Positions 26,048 to 33,874 of a DNA stretch of 64,000 nucleotides are shown here, one piece after another; position 1 is the stretch's first letter, and each line of letters opens with the position of its first letter. The DNA lies in assembly GCF_014195505.1 (NCBI RefSeq), contig NZ_JACIBV010000001.1, positions 124,001 through 188,000 on the forward strand. The letters are read 5' to 3'. The DNA comes from Nonomuraea dietziae (GTDB lineage: Bacteria > Actinomycetota > Actinomycetes > Streptosporangiales > Streptosporangiaceae). The position numbers were made by a program, and so were the translations under genes. The notes under the pieces were generated by a model. The model made no database searches, had not been told where the DNA came from, and saw nothing but the letters and a program-made list of their open reading frames with translations.

Positions 26048-26869
26048 TCAGGGCTGTCGCCACACGCCCCTGGCGGCGGCCTCGCCGGCGTAGGTGCCGA
26101 AGTCCTTGCCGGGGCGTTCGAGGACCTCCTCCACGACCCCGGTGGGTACGGCGTCACCCTGCGCCGCGGCGGCGGAGAAGTTCTCGATCAGGGTGTCGAT
26201 CACCTCGTCCGGTGTGCCTTCGGCGCGCAGGGACTCGCGGTACGCGCCGGGGGTGCCGTCGAAGTGAACCGTGAGCCCGGTCGCGCGCTGGATGTGGTCG
26301 AGCGCCTCTGGGAATGACAACGCCCTCGGACCGGTCAGAGGCAGGACCTGGCCGATGTGATCCTCCCGGATCAGGACCCGGGCCGTGACGGCGGCGATGT
26401 CGTCGGCGTCCACGAAGCCCTGGCGGGTCGAGCCGACGGGCACGCACAGGCGCCCATCGAGGACGGCCTGGCGAAAGAAGGTCTCGAAGTTCTGGTTGAA
26501 CCAGTCGGGGCGGACGATCGTCCACGCGCATCCGGACTCGCGTACCTGTCGCTCCGCCTCCTGGAGGTGGGTGACGTTCATGACGTCGACGCCGCGGTCC
26601 GAGTGAAGGACGACCCTCCGGACCCCGGTTCGGTAGGCCTCCCGCATGAACGACTCCGGCATGCCGGTCTGGTCCGGCAGCAGGACGTACATGGTGTGGA
26701 CGCCGTCGAGGGCGGCGCTCCAGGTGTCCGGGACCGACCAGTCGAACCGGCACTCAGCGTGCCTGGCGGCGACCCTGACGCTGTGACCGGCGTCGCGTAG
26801 CCGGTCGGCGACCCGGCTTCCGACCGTGCCGGTGCCGCCCAGGACGAGGATGGGGGTGTTCGTGGTCAT
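26048..26869 (-). CDS. NmrA-like NAD(P)-binding protein (atypical SDR)
   Basis: 273 residues with an N-terminal dinucleotide-binding motif ILVLGGTGTVGSRVADRL. The body resembles NmrA/HSCARG or quinone-reductase (YtfG) type proteins, with WTIVRPDWFNQNFE and FVDADDIAAVTARVL. There is no SDR YxxxK catalytic pair, so it may be a redox sensor or reductase. The start lies 60 bases from the divergent WYL regulator, a frequent arrangement in actinomycetes that suggests shared control. Confidence 0.88.
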   Translation of the reverse strand: MTTNTPILVLGGTGTVGSRVADRLRDAGHSVRVAARHAECRFDWSVPDTWSAALDGVHTMYVLLPDQTGMPESFMREAYRTGVRRVVLHSDRGVDVMNVTHLQEAERQVRESGCAWTIVRPDWFNQNFETFFRQAVLDGRLCVPVGSTRQGFVDADDIAAVTARVLIREDHIGQVLPLTGPRALSFPEALDHIQRATGLTVHFDGTPGAYRESLRAEGTPDEVIDTLIENFSAAAAQGDAVPTGVVEEVLERPGKDFGTYAGEAAARGVWRQP

Positions 26870-26929
26870 GCTGACACGCTACGGACGGTCGCGGACGGAT
26901 CCTGTCCTCATCTCGGGGTGAGATGGAGC

Positions 26930-27874
26930 ATGGCTCATTCGACCGAACGCCTCTTCTCGCTGCTCTCCTGTCTGCAGTCAGGTCGCCCGATGTCCGGACG
27001 AGAACTCGCCGCTCGGCTGGACGTCGATGTCCGGACGGTTCGCAGGGACATCGCCAGGCTCAGGGACATGGGTTACCGCGTCGACGCCGGACCCGGTCCG
27101 CACGGGGCATACGAACTGCGCGCCAGCGCGGCCATGCCGCCCTTGGTGCTCTCGGACGAAGAGACCGTGGCGCTCGTTGTGGGCATGGCCCTGGCCACGG
27201 CCAGGTCAGGCCTGACCGGCACGGCGAGCAGCGCGCGGGGCGAAGACCCAGCCCGGAGCGCGCTGGGCAAGCTGACGCGGGTGCTGCCGCGCCCGCTGGC
27301 GGCGACGTGCCGGCGCGTCACCGAGGCCCTGACCACCTCGCCCGAGGTCACGGTCCCCGTCGACGCGGGACTCCTCGCCACCCTGGCACAGGGGGCCGAG
27401 CAGGGCCGGACCGCGATGCTGGAGCTGAGCGACGGCACCACGCCAGAGGTGCAGCCCCACCGGCTGCTCCTTCGGCGCAGGCGGTGGTACCTGCTCGCGC
27501 GGGCTGACGACACCTGGGCGGTCCACCGGTTGGACGGCATCCGGTCCTGCACCCTGACGCGGACGTCCTTCGCCCCTCACCCCCTCACCCCCGGCCGAGA
27601 AGCGCAGGAGCTCGAGCGCCTCCTGCCCGACCGGCGGATCCGGGTACGCATCAGGTTCGAGGCCGACTCCGCCGCCGTCATCGACCGCTTCCGCAACGAA
27701 GAGCCCGACGTCATCAAGGACGGCCCGCGGCACGTGATCCTGACCGCTCGCGTCGACTCGCTGGAGTGGGCGGCCATGCTCGCGACCCTCGTGGACGAGG
27801 CCTTCACGGTCCTCGAGCCGAACGAGCTGAAGCAGCGCTGCCACACCCTCGGCCGGCGTCTGGCCAACGCCTGA
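26930..27874 (+). CDS. WYL-domain (DeoR-like HTH) transcriptional regulator
   Basis: 314 residues from ATG at 26930, eight bases after GGGGTGAG; GTG at 26918 is an alternative start. The N-terminal HTH is STERLFSLLSCLQSGRPMSG and LAARLDVDVRTVRRDIARLR. The WYL domain spans about residues 135-215 (PHRLLLRRRRWYLLARADDT). The C-terminal WCX extension runs to the end (RIRVRIRFEADSAAVIDRFR; HTLGRRLA). Such regulators sense nucleotide or small-molecule ligands. It is divergent from the NmrA-like gene and probably controls it. Confidence 0.92.
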   Translation: MAHSTERLFSLLSCLQSGRPMSGRELAARLDVDVRTVRRDIARLRDMGYRVDAGPGPHGAYELRASAAMPPLVLSDEETVALVVGMALATARSGLTGTASSARGEDPARSALGKLTRVLPRPLAATCRRVTEALTTSPEVTVPVDAGLLATLAQGAEQGRTAMLELSDGTTPEVQPHRLLLRRRRWYLLARADDTWAVHRLDGIRSCTLTRTSFAPHPLTPGREAQELERLLPDRRIRVRIRFEADSAAVIDRFRNEEPDVIKDGPRHVILTARVDSLEWAAMLATLVDEAFTVLEPNELKQRCHTLGRRLANA

Positions 27875-27876
27875 TC

Positions 27877-27920
27877 GACCACCCGCGACCGGTCGATACG
27901 GCGACCGGTCGCGGGTGGTC
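27877..27920. terminator. bidirectional terminator
   Basis: A perfect 19-bp stem with a six-base loop (ATACGG) begins two bases after the stop of the WYL regulator and lies between two convergent genes. No T-tract is present on either side. Confidence 0.85.
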
Positions 27921-27975
27921 AACCCGTCCGCGGGGATGAGACCGCGGCCGGTCAGGCGCTGGGACAGATCGCGGC

Positions 27976-28965
27976 TTATGAGGCCACGGTCCGGAACAGG
28001 GTGGCGGCTGTGCCGTCCACGGATCGGGCGGTGCCGCTCAGCACGACGACACCGATCCGCCGTTCCGGGTCGAAGCCGACGTAGGAGGCGAAACCGCCGG
28101 TGCGCCCGTTGTGCCAGATCCGGCGGCCGCCACCGATCTTCGGATGCAGGAGGGTCTCCATCCAGCCGAGCTGGACGGCCTGCAACGGGTTGACGCGGTG
28201 CTCGGTCCGGCGGCTGAGGCCGACGGCCTCCTCGCGGCACTCGATCTGGGCCTGGAGAAAGGTGAGCAGGTCCGCCGCCGTCGAGCGGAGTCCGCCCGCC
28301 CCTGCCAGAGCGGCCATGTTCCAGGGCGGGGTCGGTCGACCGCGCCGGGTGTGTCCCTGGATGACGGGCTCACCGAGGCTGGTCCTGGTCATGCCCAGCG
28401 GCTTGCACACGTCCTCGGTGACGAGCGTCGCGTAGTCGGTTCCCGCCCGGGTGGCCAGTGCCAGTCCGAGCAGGCCGGCGCCGAGATTGGAGTACCGGAA
28501 CCGGGTGCCTGGAAGGGAACGGAGACGGGTGCCGGCCAGCCCTGCGAGGATCGTGGCGTCGTCGTAGCGCGCGTAGGGGTCGCGGTTGCCGTTCGGGAAG
28601 TCCCTGATCATCTGCCAGGTCGCCCCCCTGGGCAGGCGCGGCAGCCCGGAGGTGTGCTGCGCCAGATGCCGCAGCGACACCTCCCTGCCCTCGCGCGCGG
28701 GCATGGCGGTACCCGCCGGCAACAGGTCGCGCACCGGCTCGTCCAGCGCCGCCGTACCCGCGACGACCTGCCTGGCCAGCGCCAGAGCGGTGAACACCTT
28801 GGTCACCGAGCCGATCTCGAACACGGTGTCGCCGTCGGGCGCGCCGGGCCCGGCGCCGCGGATCTCGGTGCGCCCTTCCGCGAGCACCCCCACCACCGCC
28901 GCGGACCGTCCGGCCGCCAGGCCGCCGGCCGCCTCCTGGACGATCGACTCAAGATCGCGGCCCAC
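27976..28965 (-). CDS. serine hydrolase of the beta-lactamase family
   Basis: 329 residues. The catalytic motif SVTK (VFEIGSVTKVFTALAL) and the YSN motif (GTRFRYSNLGAGLLG) are present, and HNGRTGGFASYVGF fits the third (K/H-x-G) motif. These place it in the class C beta-lactamase/DD-peptidase-like fold. No signal peptide is evident, so an intracellular esterase-type role is likely. GTG at 28965 is preferred because GGAAGG lies seven bases upstream; GTG at 28971 is too close to it. It is not closely similar to the hydrolase at 4500-5924 outside the motifs. Confidence 0.88.
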   Translation of the reverse strand: MGRDLESIVQEAAGGLAAGRSAAVVGVLAEGRTEIRGAGPGAPDGDTVFEIGSVTKVFTALALARQVVAGTAALDEPVRDLLPAGTAMPAREGREVSLRHLAQHTSGLPRLPRGATWQMIRDFPNGNRDPYARYDDATILAGLAGTRLRSLPGTRFRYSNLGAGLLGLALATRAGTDYATLVTEDVCKPLGMTRTSLGEPVIQGHTRRGRPTPPWNMAALAGAGGLRSTAADLLTFLQAQIECREEAVGLSRRTEHRVNPLQAVQLGWMETLLHPKIGGGRRIWHNGRTGGFASYVGFDPERRIGVVVLSGTARSVDGTAATLFRTVAS

Positions 28966-29255
28966 GGGCACCCCTTCCGAACGACACTCAGACCGAACCA
29001 CAGGAAGGGTACGGCTTCTCGGCGGGGAGTCCTGATCGGGGCGCCCCTGTCCCGGCGTCCCAACGACGAGTGACCGCAAGCGCCCGGGTGCCCACCGTGG
29101 CGGCCCGGCCACGCAAGGACACGGCGACGGCGTCGATCGGCTCCCGCCTGTCACGGCGCGTCTCCGTCAACGCCCTGATCAGCGAGCTGCCACCCCGTTG
29201 GTGATCGCCGGAGCGGCTTCGACATCAAATCGCGCACTTCTCGGGCAAACCGGTC
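28966..29255. other. intergenic stretch before the betaine island
   Basis: No confident gene. A 44-codon plus-strand frame (GTG at 29070 to TGA at 29204, containing SIGSRLSRRVSVNALISELP) looks weakly protein-like but has no ribosome site and could be a gene remnant or chance. Confidence 0.4.
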
Positions 29256-29320
29256 TTGACATCCGCAACCCCACACCCGCACCCTGTTGCGTATAGCGCG
29301 AGATGTTTCTCTTTGTGAAA
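29256..29320 (+). promoter_or_regulatory. promoter with tandem operators, Rieske ferredoxin operon
   Basis: The -35 is TTGACA at 29256-29261. The first imperfect palindrome, TTGCGTATAGCGCGA, begins 31 bases later (29287-29301). A degenerate second one, TTTCTCTTTGTGAAA, begins at 29306, 19 bases after the first. The -10 is weak (near CACCCT, 29280-29285). The operators would cover the transcription start, a repressor arrangement. The same layout recurs before purU, betB and dmg. Confidence 0.65.
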
Positions 29321-29335
29321 CCGAGGTGTGACACG

Positions 29336-29686
29336 ATGATCCCAGCGTGCCCACTTGCATCACTGCCGAGAGGCGAGGCCCTCCGCCTCGAAGCCGATCC
29401 GCCCATCGCCGTCTTCCACACCGAGGAGGGCGAGATCCTGGCCATCGACGACACCTGTACGCACCAGGATGCCTCGTTGGCCGACGGCTGGCTCGAGGGG
29501 TGCGAGATCGAATGCCCGCTGCACGCCTCGCGGTTCGACCTCCGTACCGGCCGGGTGGATGCCCCTCCTGCCAAGCGCCCGGTCCGCACCCATCAGGTGG
29601 TGATCGAGGACGACGTCATCTACGTCGTGCCGTCCGAGGAGGAGCCGAACCTGCCGCCCGGCGTCACGCTGAAGGGGCAGGCGTGA
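29336..29686 (+). CDS. Rieske [2Fe-2S] ferredoxin
   Basis: 116 residues from ATG at 29336, with GAGGTG upstream at good spacing; an ATG at 29303 is less likely because it lies inside the second operator. The Rieske ligands are Cys41-x-His43 (DTCTHQDASL) and Cys60-x2-His63 (ECPLHASRF). It matches the ferredoxin components of three-component ring-hydroxylating dioxygenases. It overlaps the FAD reductase gene by four bases (GTGA), and both probably donate electrons to the GbcA-type oxygenase encoded 3 kb downstream in the same direction. Confidence 0.93.
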   Translation: MIPACPLASLPRGEALRLEADPPIAVFHTEEGEILAIDDTCTHQDASLADGWLEGCEIECPLHASRFDLRTGRVDAPPAKRPVRTHQVVIEDDVIYVVPSEEEPNLPPGVTLKGQA

Positions 29687-30855
29687 ACACCGTCTGCGTC
29701 GTGGGCGCCTCGCTGGCCGGGCTCCTGACGGCCCGCGCGCTGCGCGGCCAGGGGTACACGGGCCGCCTCGTGCTCGTCGGGGAGGAGAGGCACCGTCCCT
29801 ACGACCGGCCGCCTCTGTCCAAGGACTTCCTCAGGGGCGCCGTCGGCGAGGCCGATCTCGCGCTGGAGGGCGAGGGAGAAGAGCTCGACGCCGAATGGCG
29901 GCTCGGCGTGGCCGCGACCGGGCTCGACGCCGTCGCCCGCCGCGTGACGCTGAGCGACGCCACCTCGATCAGAGCCGACGGCATCGTGATCGCCACCGGG
30001 GCCTCCGCCCGCACCCTGCGGGACTCACGGGGGCTGGCGGGTGTCCACACGCTGCGCACGCTCGACGACGCCCGCGCGCTCCGCCGCGAGCTGGGCGAAG
30101 GCAGGCGGCTGGTCGTGATCGGCGGCGGCTTCATCGGCGCCGAGGTGGCCGCCACGGCGTGTGAGCTCGGCCTGGAGGTCACGCTCGTGGAGTCGGGGCC
30201 CGCGCCGCTGGCCGGCGTCCTCGGCGCCCCGATGGCGGAGGCGATCGCCACCCTGCACGAGAGGCGCGGCGTGCGCCTGGTGCGCGGCGCCTACGTCACG
30301 GAGCTGACAGGAGCGGGCAGGGTGGACGGGGTGCGGCTGGCCGACGGCGCCCACCTGCCCGCCGACGTCGTCGTCGTGGGGATCGGGGCGATCCCCAACA
30401 TCTCGTGGCTGGAGGGGAGCGGCCTCGAGCTCGGCGACGGCGTGCTCTGCGACGAGGGCGGCGGCACCCGCGTGCCCGGCGTCGTCGCGGTCGGCGACTG
30501 CGCGGCCTGGTTCGATCTCGCGCAGGGCGGCCACCACAGGATCGAGCACTGGACCGGCGCCAGGCAGCGGGCCGCCGTCGCGGCGGCGACGCTGCTGTCG
30601 GGCGGCACGGCTCGCCCCGAGCCCGCCCGCCCCCCTTACTTCTGGTCCGACCAGTTCGACATCAAGATCCAGTTCATCGGGCACGCCGGGCACGCCGACT
30701 CGGTGACCGTGGAGGAGGGCGACCTCGCCGGCCACAGCTTCCTCGCCGTCTACCGGCAGGGTGAGCGTCCTGTCGCGGTGCTGGGAGTCAACCAGGTCAG
30801 GCTGTTCACCCGATGGCGCCGCCACTTGGAGACCGCGCCGGTCCAGGCCGGCTAA
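29683..30855 (+). CDS. FAD-dependent ferredoxin reductase
   Basis: 390 residues. FAD-binding VCVVGASLAGLLTARAL at the N-terminus is followed by PYDRPPLSKDFL, the NAD motif LVVIGGGFIGAEVAATA, and the second FAD motif GVVAVGDCAAWFD. The C-terminal reductase domain includes PPYFWSDQFDIKIQFIG. The family passes electrons from NAD(P)H to Rieske or plant-type ferredoxins of oxygenase systems. Four-base overlap with the Rieske ferredoxin gene indicates a functional pair. It is a paralogue of the reductase half of the P450 redox partner at 23087-24703. Confidence 0.92.
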   Translation: MNTVCVVGASLAGLLTARALRGQGYTGRLVLVGEERHRPYDRPPLSKDFLRGAVGEADLALEGEGEELDAEWRLGVAATGLDAVARRVTLSDATSIRADGIVIATGASARTLRDSRGLAGVHTLRTLDDARALRRELGEGRRLVVIGGGFIGAEVAATACELGLEVTLVESGPAPLAGVLGAPMAEAIATLHERRGVRLVRGAYVTELTGAGRVDGVRLADGAHLPADVVVVGIGAIPNISWLEGSGLELGDGVLCDEGGGTRVPGVVAVGDCAAWFDLAQGGHHRIEHWTGARQRAAVAAATLLSGGTARPEPARPPYFWSDQFDIKIQFIGHAGHADSVTVEEGDLAGHSFLAVYRQGERPVAVLGVNQVRLFTRWRRHLETAPVQAG

Positions 30856-30869
30856 CACAGGAGTGAATC

Positions 30870-31955
30870 ATGGCTCATGAAGTACGCGGCGTGGTCGCGA
30901 CGGGCAAGGGCAGGCCGGTGAGCCTGGAGACGATCCTGGTCCCCGACCCAGGACCGGGCGAGGCGCTGGTGAAGGTGCAGGCGTGCGGCGTCTGCCACAC
31001 CGACCTGCACTACCGCGAGGGCGGCATCAGCGACGACTTCCCCTTCCTGCTCGGCCACGAGGCGGCGGGCGTGGTGGAGGCCGTCGGCCCCGACGTCAAG
31101 GACGTCGCCGTCGGCGACTTCGTCGTCCTCAACTGGCGCGCGGTGTGCGGCTCCTGCCGCGCCTGCCTGCGGGGCCGCCCGCAGTACTGCTTCGCCACCC
31201 ACAACGCCACGCAGAAGATGACGCTGAAGGACGGCACGCCGCTCAGCCCCGCGCTCGGGATCGGCGCCTTCGCCGAGAAGACGCTGGTGGCCGCGGGGCA
31301 GTGCACCAAGGTCGATCCCGCGGCCGCGCCCGCCGCGGCGGGGCTGCTCGGCTGCGGCGTGATGGCCGGCCTCGGCGCCGCCGTGAACACCGGCGCGGTC
31401 AGCCGCGGCGACTCGGTCGCGGTGATCGGCTGCGGCGGCGTGGGCAACGCGGCCATCGCGGGATCGCGGCTGGTCGGAGCCACCACGATCATCGCGGTGG
31501 ACGTCGACGACCGGAAGCTCGACTGGGCCCGCGGGTTCGGCGCGACCCACACGGTGAACGCGAAGGAGAGCGATCCCGTCGAGGCCGTGCGGGAGCTCAC
31601 CGGCGGGTTCGGCGCCGACGTGGTGATCGACGCGGTCGGCCGTCCCGAGACCTTCAAGCAGGCCTTCTACGCCCGCGACCTGGCCGGGACCGCCGTGCTC
31701 GTGGGCGTGCCCACCCCGGAGATGACGCTGGAGCTGCCGCTCCTCGACGTCTTCGGCCGCGGCGGCGCGCTGAAGTCCAGCTGGTACGGCGACTGCCTGC
31801 CGAGCCGTGACTTCCCCCTGCTGATCTCGCTCTACCTGCAGGGCCGCTTCGACCTGGACGCCTTCGTCACCGAGACCATCGCCCTCGACGACGTCGAGGC
31901 CGCCTTCACCAAGATGCACCACGGCGACGTCCTGCGCTCGGTGGTGGTGCTGTGA
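30870..31955 (+). CDS. mscR: S-(hydroxymethyl)mycothiol dehydrogenase
   Basis: 361 residues of the zinc-dependent medium-chain alcohol dehydrogenase family. Catalytic zinc ligands are Cys42 (CGVCHTD) and His63 (LLGHEAAG). The structural zinc lobe has Cys93, Cys96, Cys99 and Cys107 ([10 protein letters not shown] ... YCF). The NAD motif is [11 protein letters not shown]. Length and the segment [20 protein letters not shown] match actinobacterial mycothiol-dependent formaldehyde dehydrogenase. It oxidises the formaldehyde-mycothiol adduct to S-formylmycothiol, so it should detoxify formaldehyde released when the oxygenase demethylates betaine. AGGAGTG precedes the ATG. Two micro-ORFs and an MBL hydrolase follow. 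Confidence 0.94.
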   Translation: MAHEVRGVVATGKGRPVSLETILVPDPGPGEALVKVQACGVCHTDLHYREGGISDDFPFLLGHEAAGVVEAVGPDVKDVAVGDFVVLNWRAVCGSCRACLRGRPQYCFATHNATQKMTLKDGTPLSPALGIGAFAEKTLVAAGQCTKVDPAAAPAAAGLLGCGVMAGLGAAVNTGAVSRGDSVAVIGCGGVGNAAIAGSRLVGATTIIAVDVDDRKLDWARGFGATHTVNAKESDPVEAVRELTGGFGADVVIDAVGRPETFKQAFYARDLAGTAVLVGVPTPEMTLELPLLDVFGRGGALKSSWYGDCLPSRDFPLLISLYLQGRFDLDAFVTETIALDDVEAAFTKMHHGDVLRSVVVL

Positions 31956-32091
31956 TGGATCCGCAGCGGAGCGAGGACATCCGTCACAGCTTCAGCCTGG
32001 CGGAGCCGGGCCAGGGGGCACTGTGATGGATCCGCAGCGTAGCGAGGACATCCGTCACGGCTTCAGCCAGGCGGAGCCCGGTCAGGGAGCA
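31950..32091 (+). repeat. two tandem 71-bp repeat units between mscR and the MBL gene
   Basis: Units 31950-32020 and 32021-32091 differ at only about seven of 71 positions. Each begins CTGTGATGGATCCGCAGCG and contains GAGGACATCCGTCAC and GCTTCAGCC. The start CTGTGATG recurs a third time at 32092, where it supplies the MBL start. Each unit therefore contains a stop-start overlap (TGATG) and a complete short ORF. Confidence 0.9.
31955..32026 (+). CDS. micro-ORF 1 (23 codons) in the tandem repeat
   Basis: ATG at 31955 shares its A with the stop codon of mscR (TGATG). The frame reads [20 protein letters not shown] and three more residues to TGA at 32024-32026. It would be translated by termination-reinitiation from mscR. 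Nothing shows that the peptide itself is functional; it may serve only to carry ribosomes to the MBL gene, or be a by-product of the repeat. Confidence 0.35.
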   Translation: MDPQRSEDIRHSFSLAEPGQGAL

Positions 32092-32097
32092 CTGTGA
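32026..32097 (+). CDS. micro-ORF 2 (23 codons) in the tandem repeat
   Basis: ATG at 32026 shares its A with the stop of micro-ORF 1, and its own TGA (32095-32097) shares its A with the ATG of the MBL gene. The product ([20 protein letters not shown] plus three residues) differs from micro-ORF 1 at two residues. The chance of keeping the stop-start overlap in both units comes from exact duplication of the 71-bp unit. Confidence 0.35.
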   Translation: MDPQRSEDIRHGFSQAEPGQGAL

Positions 32098-32720
32098 TGA
32101 GGGTCGAGCGGTTGGTCACCTCGGGGACGTTCAGTCTGGACGGCCAGACGTGGGACGTCGACAACAACGTGTGGCTCCTCGGCGACGACGACCAGGTTCT
32201 GGTCATCGACGCCGCCCACGACGCGGACGCGATCGCCGAGGCCGTCGGCGACCGCAGGCTTGTGGGCATCGTCTGCACGCACGCGCACGACGACCACGTG
32301 AACTCCGCCCCCGAACTGGCCGCCCGCACCGGCGCGCCCGTCCTCCTGCACCCCGACGACTCGGTGTTGTGGAAGCTCACGCATCCGGCAGCCGCTCCCG
32401 ACCAGGCGCTGGCGAACGGGCAGATCATCAGGATCGGCGACAGCGCCGTCCATGTCCTTCACACTCCAGGGCACGCTCCGGGCGGCGTCTGCCTGTACGT
32501 GCCCGAGCTGGGCGTCCTGTTCTCCGGCGACACGCTCTTCCGCGGCGGACCCGGGGCGACGGGCAGGTCGTACAGCGACTTCCCGACGATCATCTCGTCC
32601 ATCAGCCGAACGCTGCTCACGCTGCCGGCCGAGACCGTGGTCCACACCGGCCACGGCGACGACACCAGCATCGGAGCCGAGGCTCCGCAGCTCGAGGACT
32701 GGATCCGCCGAGGGCACTGA
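32097..32720 (+). CDS. MBL-fold hydrolase, probable S-formylmycothiol hydrolase partner of MscR
   Basis: 207 residues with the metallo-beta-lactamase metal motif THAHDDHVN, HTPGHAPGG and the bridging Asp in FSGDTLFRGG, plus HTGHGDDTS near the end. This glyoxalase-II-like family is commonly encoded right after the mycothiol-dependent formaldehyde dehydrogenase. There it is thought to hydrolyse S-formylmycothiol to formate and mycothiol. The start at 32097 overlaps the stop of the upstream micro-ORF, and GGAG lies eight bases before it. The oxygenase gene follows 27 bases later. Confidence 0.88.
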   Translation: MRVERLVTSGTFSLDGQTWDVDNNVWLLGDDDQVLVIDAAHDADAIAEAVGDRRLVGIVCTHAHDDHVNSAPELAARTGAPVLLHPDDSVLWKLTHPAAAPDQALANGQIIRIGDSAVHVLHTPGHAPGGVCLYVPELGVLFSGDTLFRGGPGATGRSYSDFPTIISSISRTLLTLPAETVVHTGHGDDTSIGAEAPQLEDWIRRGH

Positions 32721-32747
32721 CCCGGCCCGTACCAGAGGAGTACTCCC

Positions 32748-33872
32748 GTGACGACCTCAAGCCCCGCCACCACCTCCAGCGTGATCCCCACCCTGCCCGG
32801 CCACTACTACACCGATCAGGAGCTGTTCGCGCGGGAGCAGAAGAACATCTTCGAGGCGATGTGGTTCTGCGTGGTGCGCTCGTCCGACCTGCCGAAGCCG
32901 GGCTCGTTCAAAACGGTACAGGTGGGGGGCGAGAGCATCCTGGTCACCAGGGCGCGCGACAAGACGGTACGCGCCTTCTTCAACGTCTGCAGGCACCGTG
33001 GCGCGCAGCTGTGCGCCGAGGAGTCAGGCGAGGTCAAGCGGGCCTTCCAGTGCATGTACCACGCATGGACCTACGACCTCGACGGCAAGCTGATCGCCGC
33101 GCCCAACCTCACCAAGATGGCCGATCTCGACCGCGTCGAGTACGGCCTGGTGAAGGTGCACGTCCGTGAATGGCTCGGCTACGTGTGGGTGTGCCTGGCC
33201 GACGAGCCGCCCTCCTTCGAGGAGGACGTGCTCGGCGCCGTGACCGAGCGGCTCGGCGCCCTGGAGCTGATCGACAACTACGACGTGGCGGGGCTCGAGG
33301 TCGGCCGCAGGATCGTCTACGACGTGAAGGCCAACTGGAAGCTCATCATCGAGAACTTCATGGAGTGCTACCACTGCGCCACGATCCACCCGGAGCTGAC
33401 CGAGGTGCTGCCCGAGTTCGCCGACGGCTACGCGGCGCAGTACTTCGTCGGGCACGGCGCGGAGTTCGGCGAGGAGGTCCGCGGCTTCACCGTGGACGGC
33501 TCCGAGGGGCTCGACCGCATCCCCGGGGTGAGCGAGGACCAGGACCGGCGCTACTACGCGATCACGATCAAGCCGCAGGTTTTCATCAACCTGGTTCCCG
33601 ATCATGTCATCGTGCATCGTATGTTTCCCTTGGCGGTCGACAGGACCGTCGTCGAATGTGACTGGCTCTATCTTCCCGGCGTGGTGGCGAGCGGAAAGGA
33701 CCTCGACAAGTCCGTCGAGCTCTTCCACCGCGTCAACGAGCAGGACTTCGAGGCGTGCGAGCGCTGCCAGCCCGCGATGGGTTCGCGCACGTACGCCAGG
33801 GGAGGAGTGCTCGTGCCGAGCGAGCACCACATCGGCGCTTTCCACGAATGGGTACAGGACAGGATCGGCTGA
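32748..33872 (+). CDS. gbcA: Rieske oxygenase alpha subunit, glycine betaine demethylase type
   Basis: 374 residues from GTG with AGAGGAG seven bases upstream. The Rieske centre is Cys81-x-His83 (NVCRHRGAQLC) and Cys102-x2-His105 (QCMYHAWTYDLDGKL). The mononuclear iron site is in ENFMECYHCATIHPEL (His209, His214). This pattern matches the GbcA/stachydrine-demethylase group of ring-hydroxylase-like enzymes rather than true aromatic dioxygenases. In context it should oxidatively demethylate glycine betaine to dimethylglycine with release of formaldehyde. No GbcB-type reductase is adjacent, so the Rieske ferredoxin and FAD reductase at 29.3-30.9 kb probably supply electrons. Choline monooxygenase activity is a less likely alternative because BetA is present. 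Confidence 0.88.
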   Translation: MTTSSPATTSSVIPTLPGHYYTDQELFAREQKNIFEAMWFCVVRSSDLPKPGSFKTVQVGGESILVTRARDKTVRAFFNVCRHRGAQLCAEESGEVKRAFQCMYHAWTYDLDGKLIAAPNLTKMADLDRVEYGLVKVHVREWLGYVWVCLADEPPSFEEDVLGAVTERLGALELIDNYDVAGLEVGRRIVYDVKANWKLIIENFMECYHCATIHPELTEVLPEFADGYAAQYFVGHGAEFGEEVRGFTVDGSEGLDRIPGVSEDQDRRYYAITIKPQVFINLVPDHVIVHRMFPLAVDRTVVECDWLYLPGVVASGKDLDKSVELFHRVNEQDFEACERCQPAMGSRTYARGGVLVPSEHHIGAFHEWVQDRIG

Positions 33873-33874
33873 CA

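Noticed and set aside
29070..29204. 44-codon plus-strand ORF upstream of the Rieske ferredoxin promoter
   Set aside because: Part of it looks protein-like but it has no ribosome site, no placed promoter and no known family, so it is left as a possible remnant only.
31950..32091. The 71-bp tandem units considered as a CRISPR or mobile-element end
   Set aside because: Two adjacent direct copies with no spacers, no inverted ends and no transposase; they keep a coding overlap instead.
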